Assembly (NCBI RefSeq): GCF_006149045.1
Contig: NZ_VBSN01000069.1
Location: 186,001 to 250,000, forward strand
Reading direction: 5' to 3'
Length of the DNA: 64,000 nucleotides
Source of the DNA: Dyadobacter flavalbus
GTDB lineage: Bacteria; Bacteroidota; Bacteroidia; Cytophagales; Spirosomataceae
Both the position numbers and the translations under genes were made by a program. This document shows, one piece after another, positions 25,735-33,028 of this stretch; positions within the stretch are counted from its first letter, which is position 1; the number at the start of each line of letters is the position of its first letter. A model generated the notes under the pieces. The model saw only the letters and a list, made by a program, of their open reading frames with translations. It was not told where the DNA came from and did not search any database.

Positions 25735-27384
25735 ATGCGTGAGGCAGACCTTGTTTTAAAACGTAATTTTTCATGGCTGCTTGCACTTGGCATCCTGCTG
25801 AACATTCCGGGATTGTTTCTGGACATCATGGAACCCGACGGTGCGCTGTACGCGACGATTGCCAAACATATTGTACTGCATCGCGACTGGATTAACCTTT
25901 TCGGGGACGGTCACGACTGGCTGGACAAACCTCATTTTCCTTTCTGGATGGCTGCGGCCAGTTATAAAGTTCTGGGAATTAACGGATTTGCATACAAGTT
26001 GCCGGCATTTCTTTTCTGGCTCGGAGGTTTATGGTATACGTATGTTACTGCAAGAGATCTTTTTAACGACTCGGTAGCCCGGATTTCCGTGCTGCTGTAT
26101 ACCGTTGCCTTGCACAGCACACTTGCCAATTTCGATGTGCGGGCGGAGCCGTATCTTACCACTTGCATCATTGCTTCAGTATGGCATATGCTGGCCGCTT
26201 ACCGAAACGGAAATTTTTGGCATGTGGTGGCTGCGGCGTTTTTTGCAGCTTGCGCCATGATGACCAAAGGTATCTTTGTGCTCGCGACCATTGGCGGAGG
26301 CTGGGTGATTTTCTGGATAATTACAAGGCAATGGAAACAGTTTGTCAATTACAAATGGTGGATCATGGCCGTACTTTGTCTGGTTTTCATCATTCCTGAA
26401 CTGTACAGCTTGTATGTACAGTTTGATATGCATCCTGAAAAGGTTGTTTTCGGCAGGACAAATGTATCGGGAGTCCGGTTTTTCTTCTGGGATAGTCAGT
26501 TTGGAAGGTTTTTTAATACCGGGCCGATTAAAGGAAGCGGCAACAAACTGTTTTTCCTGCATACTACTTTATGGGCGTTTCTTCCGTGGTCTGCAGGGCT
26601 TGTGGCCGGAATTGTTTATCTGATTGGTTATGACAAAAACCGTGATCCTGCCCGATGGATCATTTACGGCAGCGCACTTGTAACTTTCGTGTTGTTTTCA
26701 CTTTCCAAATTCCAGCTTCCGCATTATATCGTTATTATTTTTCCTTATTTGTCTGTAATTACAGCCTTTTTCATTGATCAGCAGGCCGAAAATCCCGGAT
26801 TAAAGCATTTGGTGAAAGTTCAGACTGCACTTGTTTTATTATTGGGTGCAACCATATTATGGCTTCTTTATATAACCGGGATCAAACATGCAATTACGGC
26901 GGCAACGATAACATTGCTGCTGGTGCTGGCAGGGAGCGTTGTCAAATTTAAAAGCCGGCTTTTGTCTCTTTTGTTCAAAGGCTATGTTGCGGCTGCTATG
27001 ATGTATGTATTTCTTTTTGTCTTTTTTTACCCGTTTTTGCTGGAATATCAATCCGGCCGCAAGGCAGCCGGACTGATTCCGGTTCGTGACAGGGATGTTC
27101 CTGTTGCTGCTTATGGTGCTTTTTCCTATACTTTTGAATTTTATGCGCCGGGCGACGTAGCATTGCTCGGGAGTAAAGCCGGTTTACAACATTTTCTGGA
27201 TAAAAAACCCGGGTATCTGTTCACATCAGCCGCATTTGGCGACAGTCTGATCCGGTCAGGTGTGAAGGCAGATATTTTGGGAAAACCGGCCTATTACCGT
27301 ATCACCAAGCTTAAACTTCATTTTCTCGATTCCAGAAAAAGGGATGAAATGCTGGAAACACGGTATCTCCTTTACATCCGGTAA
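25735..27384 (+). CDS. GT39-family membrane glycosyltransferase (ArnT/PMT-like)
   Basis: A 549-residue protein with about eleven membrane segments. The first outside loop carries MEPDGALYATIAKHI near residues 30-45, where the acidic residue and following helix match the catalytic loop of GT39/GT83 enzymes (ArnT, protein mannosyltransferases). A second conserved spot is KPHFPFWMAA near 63-72. The enzyme would move a sugar from a polyprenyl-phosphate donor to a lipid, glycan or protein on the outer face of the inner membrane. It is flanked by unrelated genes and appears to be transcribed alone. The acceptor cannot be told from the sequence. Confidence 0.85.
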   Translation: MREADLVLKRNFSWLLALGILLNIPGLFLDIMEPDGALYATIAKHIVLHRDWINLFGDGHDWLDKPHFPFWMAAASYKVLGINGFAYKLPAFLFWLGGLWYTYVTARDLFNDSVARISVLLYTVALHSTLANFDVRAEPYLTTCIIASVWHMLAAYRNGNFWHVVAAAFFAACAMMTKGIFVLATIGGGWVIFWIITRQWKQFVNYKWWIMAVLCLVFIIPELYSLYVQFDMHPEKVVFGRTNVSGVRFFFWDSQFGRFFNTGPIKGSGNKLFFLHTTLWAFLPWSAGLVAGIVYLIGYDKNRDPARWIIYGSALVTFVLFSLSKFQLPHYIVIIFPYLSVITAFFIDQQAENPGLKHLVKVQTALVLLLGATILWLLYITGIKHAITAATITLLLVLAGSVVKFKSRLLSLLFKGYVAAAMMYVFLFVFFYPFLLEYQSGRKAAGLIPVRDRDVPVAAYGAFSYTFEFYAPGDVALLGSKAGLQHFLDKKPGYLFTSAAFGDSLIRSGVKADILGKPAYYRITKLKLHFLDSRKRDEMLETRYLLYIR

Positions 27385-27399
27385 ATGTATCCGGATTGC

Positions 27400-27711
27400 C
27401 TAGTCAACTTTACCGATTTCGGATTTAAGTTCATACCATTTCTGGATATTACTTTCATCCGAATCTGTATATTCACTGGCCAGATATTGTAAAAACTCAT
27501 GTTTTGCTTCATCTGATTCCAGAAACAGCACATCTTCATTGCCGTCTGCCTTTACGCGGTACTCGTATCCGTCGTTCTTCACTCTTTTGTCCGTGTAAAA
27601 GATGCCGGAACCTTCAAAGTTGGAAATTGAACTGTAAAGCTGGTATACATCTTCATGATTTTCCAGATCTACATTGGAAAGCCATGCTTTATAATCTTTG
27701 ATCTCGCTCAT
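27400..27711 (-). CDS. Small acidic hypothetical protein
   Basis: A 103-residue, strongly acidic, soluble protein without signal or membrane segment. I do not recognise its family. Notable segments are VYQLYSSISNFEGSGIFYTDKR near 22-43 and DVLFLESDEAKHEFLQYLASEY near 60-81, which look like an alpha/beta fold with a closing helix. It is convergent with the GT39 gene (16 bases between stops) and divergent from the secreted repeat protein at 27902. The frame is well conserved in codon use compared with neighbours, so I take it as real. Confidence 0.6.
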   Translation of the reverse strand: MSEIKDYKAWLSNVDLENHEDVYQLYSSISNFEGSGIFYTDKRVKNDGYEYRVKADGNEDVLFLESDEAKHEFLQYLASEYTDSDESNIQKWYELKSEIGKVD

Positions 27712-27901
27712 ATGCGTTCATGTTGTGTTTTCTGATGTATAAAGGAACATTAAAACTGTACCAAACAGCTGGAAAAAGCATTTGGAAAGCAGAACGCACC
27801 GTGCGCAGAAGTGCAGTACTGCTGAACCCGGCCTGAAACGCTTCTGGAACGATAATTGATTCATTCATTTTACAATATCAAACTAGCTAAAAGTCAATAT
27901 C

Positions 27902-28354
27902 ATGAAAAAATTCATCACAAGCGTTGTAATGTTCACGCTGATCGCCGGCGGAACTGCCATGGCGCAAACTACCAGCAACAGTGCCGGAAATACAAAACGT
28001 ACTGGCAAGGATTCCACACAAACGCAAGGAAATAGCGCACAGGGTACTTCGGCCTGGCCGCAGGCAACCGGAACTGCAGCAAGCACCATGTCCGGAGATG
28101 ACAACAGTGCAATAGGAAATACACATCAGATGCATGGAACGGCCAAAAGCGATTCCGTACAAACACAGGGAAACAGTGCGCAGGGAACTTCTGCCTGGCC
28201 GCAGGCTACGGGAACAGCAGCAAGTACAACACAGGCACCGGAAAGCTCGTCTCTGAATGAAGCAACAAACGGTTCCATGAACAAAGATTCAAAAAAAGGT
28301 AAAAACAAGAAAAACAAAGGAACGGCAGAGTCAACGGTTCCTAATAACAAATAA
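27902..28354 (+). CDS. Secreted low-complexity protein with an internal repeat
   Basis: A 150-residue protein with a signal peptide (residues 1-20, cut after AMA). The mature part is Ser/Thr/Gln/Gly/Ala-rich. A 23-residue unit, beginning QTQGNSAQGT and ending ATGTAAST, occurs twice without change at residues ~40-62 and ~87-109. The C-terminus is Lys-rich (DSKKGKNKKNKG). I know no family with a defined role. It is likely an unfolded periplasmic or cell-surface protein. It comes 42 bases before a DUF892 ferritin-like gene, and the two may form a stress-response unit. The intergenic start region shows no clear promoter element. Confidence 0.65.
   Translation: MKKFITSVVMFTLIAGGTAMAQTTSNSAGNTKRTGKDSTQTQGNSAQGTSAWPQATGTAASTMSGDDNSAIGNTHQMHGTAKSDSVQTQGNSAQGTSAWPQATGTAASTTQAPESSSLNEATNGSMNKDSKKGKNKKNKGTAESTVPNNK
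28019..28228 (+). repeat. Two copies of a 69-base coding repeat
   Basis: Copies at 28019-28087 and 28160-28228 encode the same 23 residues but differ at several third positions, so the protein sequence has been kept while the DNA drifted. Confidence 0.8.
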
Positions 28355-28396
28355 CATCGTCCTCTTTCAGGACTGTTGTTTAATCCGAAACCATGT

Positions 28397-28948
28397 ATGA
28401 AAAACGAATCCCGGGGAGAACCAGAAATCAAGACAAAAAAAGCTGTAAAAGCAGAGCCTGCATTGCATGAATTGTTTCTGGATTCGCTCCGGGATATATA
28501 CTGGGCGGAAAATCATCTGGTAAAAACACTTCCGGGTATAATTGCTTTTGCTACTTCGCAGGATCTGAACAGTGCCTTGCAAGAGCATCTTATACTTACA
28601 GAGAAACAGATTAAAAGGCTTGAACAGATTTTTGATACATTGGGTGAAAAAGCTGTTGCTCGGAAATGCGATGCCATGGAGGGGCTTACTAAAGAAGGCG
28701 AGCACATTGTAGAAAGAACAGAAGCCGGTTCCGCAACCCGGGACGCAGGAATCATCCTTGCTGTACAAAAAATAGAACACTATGAAATTGCAACATACGG
28801 CGGTCTGACCCAGCTTGCCAAAACCCTTGGTTTGGACGACATAGCCGAAGTGCTTGCCCAGACATTGAGCGAAGAAAAAGATGCCGATTTCCTGCTGACC
28901 GAAATTGCAGAAAACTGCGTGAACTATAAAGCTTCTGAAGAGGACTGA
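28397..28948 (+). CDS. DUF892 ferritin-like protein (YciE/YciF type)
   Basis: I start at the ATG at 28397 (MKNESRG); an upstream TTG at 28376 is less likely. The 183-residue product has a Lys-rich N-terminus and a four-helix DUF892 domain: ALHELFLDSLRDIYWAENHL near 24-43, AFATSQDLNSALQEHLILT near 51-70, CDAMEGLTKEGEH near 93-105 and ILAVQKIEHYEIATYGGL near 120-137. Glu and His residues in these helices match a di-iron site. The family is induced in osmotic and other stress; its reaction is unknown. It lies in a group of stress-type genes and ends 51 bases before a candidate structured RNA. Confidence 0.87.
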   Translation: MKNESRGEPEIKTKKAVKAEPALHELFLDSLRDIYWAENHLVKTLPGIIAFATSQDLNSALQEHLILTEKQIKRLEQIFDTLGEKAVARKCDAMEGLTKEGEHIVERTEAGSATRDAGIILAVQKIEHYEIATYGGLTQLAKTLGLDDIAEVLAQTLSEEKDADFLLTEIAENCVNYKASEED

Positions 28949-28999
28949 ACCCTTTTGTAATAATAAAAAAGCAGCACAAATTACTTTAAACAAAATCTT

Positions 29000-29088
29000 A
29001 GTCAGGCTGAGTGAAACTGGAGTCCGTTCCAATGCTATATATACGCTTTGCCAATCCGGCATACGGTTTACTCAGCATGACTTTTTTT
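29000..29088 (+). ncRNA. Candidate structured RNA or long-stem terminator
   Basis: The left arm at 29000-29017 (AGTCAGGCTGAGTGAAAC) pairs with the right arm at 29066-29081 (GTTTACTCAGCATGACT with one mismatch and one bulge), and seven T follow. Two small hairpins lie inside: TGGA/TCCA at 29018-29031 and TGCC/GGCA at 29049-29061. The whole is an 89-base multi-branched fold on the plus strand. It may be the terminator of the DUF892 gene, a small RNA, or a relic of a small inverted-repeat element. No known RNA family is recognised. Confidence 0.4.
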
Positions 29089-29103
29089 AAAATCCCGAAA
29101 TAA

Positions 29104-29583
29104 CTATTGCTGTTCTTCCAGGATTACCAATGCTTCTTCATTTCCCTGTTGTATGGCAAGGTCGTAAACGGAAAGGCCTCTTACATCAACAATATGCCTG
29201 TCGGCGCCGTGCTTCAGTAAAATCCTTACCAGTTCATTCCGGCCGAACATGGCGGCAAACATCAGTGCTGTTCCGCCGTTTCCGTGCTGCATATTCAGGT
29301 CAGCACCGTAACTGATCAGCAATTCTGCAATATCGGGATACCCTTTAAACGAGACGCCCATCAGGGCAGTGTTACCGCCGAAATCACTTGCATTTACATC
29401 TGCGTTTGCTTTCAGCAACAATTTGGCGGCATTATACTGATTATTGTAACATGCGATGATGAGCGGCGTGTATCCTTTATCATCCTGTACATTTACATTG
29501 ATCTGGCGGTTTATCAGTTCTTCCAGAACTTCCGTATTTCCAAGACGTGCCGCATGCAAAATAACCTGATCTAAATTGTCCAT
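29104..29583 (-). CDS. Ankyrin-repeat protein
   Basis: A 159-residue protein made of about four ankyrin repeats: DKGYTPLIIACYNNQYNAAKLLL near 36-58, DFGGNTALMGVSFKGYPDIAELL near 68-90, NGGTALMFAAMFGRNELVRILL near 102-123, and a last partial repeat ending VYDLAIQQGNEEALVILEE. Ankyrin repeats bind other proteins. There is no signal peptide, so the partner should be cytosolic. In bacteria such small ankyrin proteins often lie beside catalase genes, but none is here. It converges on the DUF892 gene and lies 150 bases downstream of the LuxR-type regulator on the same strand. Confidence 0.88.
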   Translation of the reverse strand: MDNLDQVILHAARLGNTEVLEELINRQINVNVQDDKGYTPLIIACYNNQYNAAKLLLKANADVNASDFGGNTALMGVSFKGYPDIAELLISYGADLNMQHGNGGTALMFAAMFGRNELVRILLKHGADRHIVDVRGLSVYDLAIQQGNEEALVILEEQQ

Positions 29584-29733
29584 TGACTATTTTTATGAAA
29601 ATTGAGTTTAATTCAGGTTTGTTGCATTAATCGTGCCAGATTATACTTGTAAGCCTTTGCTTTATGCGCATTTATTACAGATTTCAATGCCGGAACCATG
29701 CTTGTTAATTTTCTGTACCTTGCGTAAACAACT

Positions 29734-30366
29734 TTATTGTGGTATGTAAAGCTTATGCTGGATTGCAAATACGATCATATCCGTCGTGCGTTTTACTTTC
29801 AGCTTGTCCATTACGCAGCGGTGATAATACTGAACGGTATGCACGCTCAATCTCAGGTCGTTAGCAATTTCCTTGATCGTTTGTCCGCCGCATACTTTCT
29901 GAAGCACTTCCTTCTCACGGGGTGAAAGATGCACAACAATCTGGTCCTCAGTAAAAATATTGTTGATCAGGTAATCCCTGATTTCCTTCCCGATGTACTG
30001 TCTTCCGTCGCATACATCCGCGATGCATTCCTGTAATTCCTCAAAAGACGTACACTTGGACATATAACCGTTCACACCTTTTTTCAGCGCATGTTTGATG
30101 GTCTGGAAGTCTGTCATGGTAGAAAGGACAATTATTTTCATTCCTTTCGGAAATGTATTCCGGCATATTTCCACTAGTTGTATCCCGGTCATTCCGTTTA
30201 TCAGCAGGTCAAGAATCAGGATGTCCGGCGGATTGCTTTTCTTTTTAGCCAGAAATTCCTTGCCATCCTCAAATATGTCAACGTATTGTACATCAGGAAG
30301 CTGAAGAAACAGGCTTTGTAAAGCACTTGTCAGTATCGGCAGTTCGTCAACCAATGTAATTTTCAT
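29734..30366 (-). CDS. NarL/FixJ-type response regulator
   Basis: The 210-residue product has a receiver domain at 1-125 (acidic pocket in LVDELP at 4-9, phospho-acceptor Asp in LILDLLINGMTG near 52-62, switch Ser in VLSTM near 80, Lys in GYMSKC near 101) and a LuxR-type DNA-binding domain at ~145-208 (LSPREKEVLQKVCGGQTIKEI, then LSVHTVQYYHRCVMDKL). No sensor kinase gene is adjacent; the PAS protein at 22904 is the nearest candidate. It is preceded by a long gene-free stretch that may contain its control region. Confidence 0.9.
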   Translation of the reverse strand: MKITLVDELPILTSALQSLFLQLPDVQYVDIFEDGKEFLAKKKSNPPDILILDLLINGMTGIQLVEICRNTFPKGMKIIVLSTMTDFQTIKHALKKGVNGYMSKCTSFEELQECIADVCDGRQYIGKEIRDYLINNIFTEDQIVVHLSPREKEVLQKVCGGQTIKEIANDLRLSVHTVQYYHRCVMDKLKVKRTTDMIVFAIQHKLYIPQ

Positions 30367-31050
30367 AGAACCGGTTTTAATAACAGCAAATGATTTTGAA
30401 GTATTTGCGAATAAGAAGTGTTTATTGATGTTTTATATACATTGAGTAGGAAGTTTTCCGCCAAATAAATCTGTGCATTGTTCATTTGGCCCAAATATGA
30501 TTAAAGTTTGACAATTAAAAGGATCGTTTTATCCTGCGGTAAACTGCGGAACATAACTGCCTGATATTGCCTCCACTTTTATGCTTGCTGTTGTCCGAAG
30601 TTATTTGAACGGAGCATTTCTGAATTCAAAATCGGGTACAAACTGATACTTTAGGAAGATCTGCTTGCCGCGGAAAGCCGGAATTTCATGAGATTTGTTA
30701 CGGAAGCTGCATGCACCGGAGCAGGAGTGGGAAACGCGTATTTACAACGCGGTATTTATAATTTTGTCTGAACCGCCTGCGCTGGTTTGCCATACGCCTC
30801 TCAATTTAACGGACCCTGCTTACACAGTTACTGCGGCGCCGGCACACACAGCATGGATGCCGAGAGAAAGTTGCCACTTTGTTGCTGTGGAAAGACAAAG
30901 CAGCGGAGCAATTGGACGGAATGGCTAAAACTTATAAGATTATAAAGCAGTCATTGCAAAGTAACCGGCAATTCGCCGGCAAAGCCATTGAAGGATCGCT
31001 CCGGCGGCTTTTGCTGTAAATTACTTCCTGCATTATTTTACAGGATTAAG
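30367..31050. other. Long gene-free stretch with a possible relic reading frame
   Basis: I find no convincing gene here. A plus-strand frame runs without stop from 30810 to 31020 and ends KAIEGSLRRLLL, but it has only one internal ATG (30922) and no recognisable domain. It could be the worn end of a lost gene. A short GC hairpin (CCGGCAATTCGCCGG, 30964-30978) lies within it. The control regions of the flanking divergent genes should also be in this stretch. Confidence 0.4.
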
Positions 31051-31079
31051 AATAAGTTAACGCACTTTATTAACTTATT
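31051..31079. repeat. Perfect 10-9-10 inverted repeat, possible operator
   Basis: AATAAGTTAA at 31051-31060 is mirrored exactly by TTAACTTATT at 31070-31079 across nine bases. It ends 28 bases before a TATATTTG element, where a dimeric regulator could control the gene at 31208. No long T run follows, so it is a poor terminator. Confidence 0.45.
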
Positions 31080-31107
31080 TCGAAATGAAATATGAAACCG
31101 TGTTCTG

Positions 31108-31115
31108 TATATTTG
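31108..31115 (+). promoter_or_regulatory. Bacteroidota-type -7 element (TATATTTG)
   Basis: TATATTTG fits TAnnTTTG and lies 92 bases before the start at 31208. The inverted repeat at 31051-31079 overlaps its expected -33 region. Confidence 0.4.
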
Positions 31116-31207
31116 CAGAAAACATTTCAACCCTGATCAGCCGCAAGGAAAATTCAGGCACTATTGGTTTGTAATTCAACGTATCCATCGTTAACGTATC
31201 ATTATTT

Positions 31208-31708
31208 ATGTCAAGGAAAAGAGGCAGTAAAGCCAGGTTCAGAAAGACTTTGATTACAACTGTTAAATGGCTTAGCGCGATTGTCCCCGTTTGCGCCTTT
31301 ATTTACATCCTTTATTACTACAAACAATTTGACTTTCTCAAAAAGAAACCGGTCGTAAAATCCAGAACAGAGGTGGTTACCCAGGCTGATTCCATTTCCG
31401 CACTGGTGGGCAGCAATAAAGAAAAGCTGCTGAACAATATCAAGATCATGGAAAATGAATGGCATACCGTCGGCGGGATTGCAATCCACAGCCTGACAAT
31501 CAATAATGCGACTGCGGCAACGGTCAAAAATCTTGAAATCGAGTTCAAATACCTTTCGGGAACCCAGTCGGTACTTACTTCAAAAATTGTAACCATCAAA
31601 ACACCGCTTCCGCCAAAGAAATCAACTAAGGTGGGAGGCATCAGTGTGGGTTATGTTAACAATTCTGTTGTCGGCTGCGATCTGAAAGTTATAAATGGTA
31701 CTTTTTAG
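31208..31708 (+). CDS. Membrane-anchored hypothetical protein
   Basis: A 166-residue protein. A basic N-terminus (MSRKRGSKARFRK) precedes one membrane helix (TVKWLSAIVPVCAFIYILYYY, ~17-37), giving an N-in anchor with the rest in the periplasm. The outer part has a beta-rich end: HTVGGIAIHSLTINNATAATVKNL near 87-110 and LEIEFKYLSGTQSVL, then KIVTIKTPLPPKKSTKVGG. This pattern recalls FxLYD-like Ig folds that follow a membrane anchor, but I cannot assign the family. It stands alone, with a promoter-like element and an inverted repeat upstream. Confidence 0.6.
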   Translation: MSRKRGSKARFRKTLITTVKWLSAIVPVCAFIYILYYYKQFDFLKKKPVVKSRTEVVTQADSISALVGSNKEKLLNNIKIMENEWHTVGGIAIHSLTINNATAATVKNLEIEFKYLSGTQSVLTSKIVTIKTPLPPKKSTKVGGISVGYVNNSVVGCDLKVINGTF

Positions 31709-31956
31709 CGTCTAAAAGTGTCATTTATTGTCGGTATAAGTCAACAGACAGGGTGCGGGATTCATCAGAAATCTACAAATCAATGCTTATATTCCACAAA
31801 ATTCAACAGATGCGGGTAGTTCGATAAACCTTTATATTTCAATTCTTTAATCAGGATTGTATTTAGAAGCTGCAAGTAAAAAGCTGATAAAATCTGGCAC
31901 GATTGTTTGATAATGCAACATTACAAACCTGTTATGCCTGACTAATCAACAAACTT

Positions 31957-32157
31957 ATGACACAGCTACTTCAAAATATCTACCTGATTACACCATATTT
32001 GTTTATAGCAGTTTTACTTGCTGCTGCCTTTTGTGCGATCTGGCTCATTTCTGAACTGAAAAAATCACAGGCCGGATCTCAGAATGAATTTTCTGTCAGT
32101 GACCGTTTGTTTATAAAACGCAATGCTGCAAGATTGAGAAAGATGGAATTCCATTAA
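31957..32157 (+). CDS. Small single-helix membrane protein
   Basis: A 66-residue protein with one membrane helix (YLFIAVLLAAAFCAIWLI, about 14-31) and a basic C-terminal tail (DRLFIKRNAARLRKME). I do not recognise it. A clear hairpin terminator starts 26 bases after the stop, which supports expression of the short frame. It has no close partner; the upstream 248 bases hold no gene. Confidence 0.5.
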   Translation: MTQLLQNIYLITPYLFIAVLLAAAFCAIWLISELKKSQAGSQNEFSVSDRLFIKRNAARLRKMEFH

Positions 32158-32182
32158 GGAACGATATATATTAACAGACAGG

Positions 32183-32223
32183 AAGTCTTATCCGTGATCA
32201 CTGCATACGGGTAAGACTTTTTT
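32183..32223 (+). terminator. Rho-independent terminator
   Basis: AAGTCTTATCCGT (32183-32195) pairs with ACGGGTAAGACTT (32207-32219) with one G-U pair. Six T follow from 32218. It ends the small membrane-protein gene at 32157. Confidence 0.8.
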
Positions 32224-32791
32224 CATTTTCCGCCCGATAAAAGAGCCGCATTCATTCCACCCGGAACAGGTTTGAATTTTATAACTTGCGTAAATGAAAA
32301 ACATCCCAGAAACAAAGTATCCGGGATGTCTGATTTTACTCAACGTTATTGAAAGCCATTTGACTGGTTTTCAACATCAAATTTAACCATTTCTTTATTT
32401 AAAACATTGCTTTTTGTGTAAGAAATGACATTTTTTAGAGTAGAAATATGCCCTTTCTGCGCAATTTTGGCTTATTGCGTTATTAAATAGTATCATTTCA
32501 GTTGAAAGTTCGTTTTCTTCGTCCATTTTCTGCATCGTAAAATTTAATAAAGCATTGCTTATCAGCATCAAAGCAATTGTCATTTTTACACATCCGCCTG
32601 TTTTCTGCCGTTTTACAAAACATTTAATGACCGGATTTGCATTCGGCGGCAACCGATTGTATGTACGAATTTTACAACTGACAGCATTGCAAACGGACAT
32701 GCTGAATATTTTTTTGAAATAAGTAATCCTTTGCGTGCATCTTTGTGTATATACTCCGTGTTCTTACTTTTACTTTCTCTCTTACCGTACG
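32224..32791. other. AT-rich stretch without a convincing gene
   Basis: A seven-base-pair hairpin, ACATCCC (32301-32307) with GGGATGT (32323-32329), reads as a weak terminator on the minus strand, where TTTTTC follows. Upstream on that strand a short frame (32395-32583, 62 residues) begins with an ATG after an A-rich leader, but its composition is unlike the other genes and it has no recognisable motif. I leave it unannotated. Confidence 0.4.
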
Positions 32792-33028
32792 ATGGAAAAT
32801 GAAAACCCCGCTTTGGAAGATTACAAGGATTTCGGGCTTACGCCGGAATCAGGCAAAAATGCAGAGCAGCTTGCCGGTATGCTCAGGAAAAAGGAAACTG
32901 AAGAAAATCTGGAAAAACTGGCCAGGAACCTGACTGCACAATGGAGCAAGTCAAAGACTGCTTCAAAAAAGCCCGACCTGTCATTTGCTGCATTTGAAAA
33001 AAAGCTCAAAGAAGCAGGAAATCAGTAA
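32792..33028 (+). CDS. Small charged hypothetical protein
   Basis: I start at the ATG at 32792 (MENENPALEDYKDFG); a longer frame to 32735 begins with an unlikely Cys- and Tyr-rich segment. The 78-residue product is highly charged and helical (EQLAGMLRKKETEENLEKLARNL near 27-48). No family is recognised. Its stop overlaps the stop of the convergent rarA gene by seven bases (33022-33028). The small size and strongly helical charge pattern suggest an adaptor or regulator, but nothing more can be said. Confidence 0.55.
   Translation: MENENPALEDYKDFGLTPESGKNAEQLAGMLRKKETEENLEKLARNLTAQWSKSKTASKKPDLSFAAFEKKLKEAGNQ

Noticed and set aside
30695-30928. Plus-strand frame of 77 codons
   Set aside because: No motif, odd composition and no ribosome-binding context; lies in a gap with possible relic sequence in another frame.
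32395-32700. Minus-strand frame of up to 101 codons
   Set aside because: Cys- and Asn-rich composition unlike other genes here, no domain, weak terminator only. A short form from 32583 cannot be excluded.
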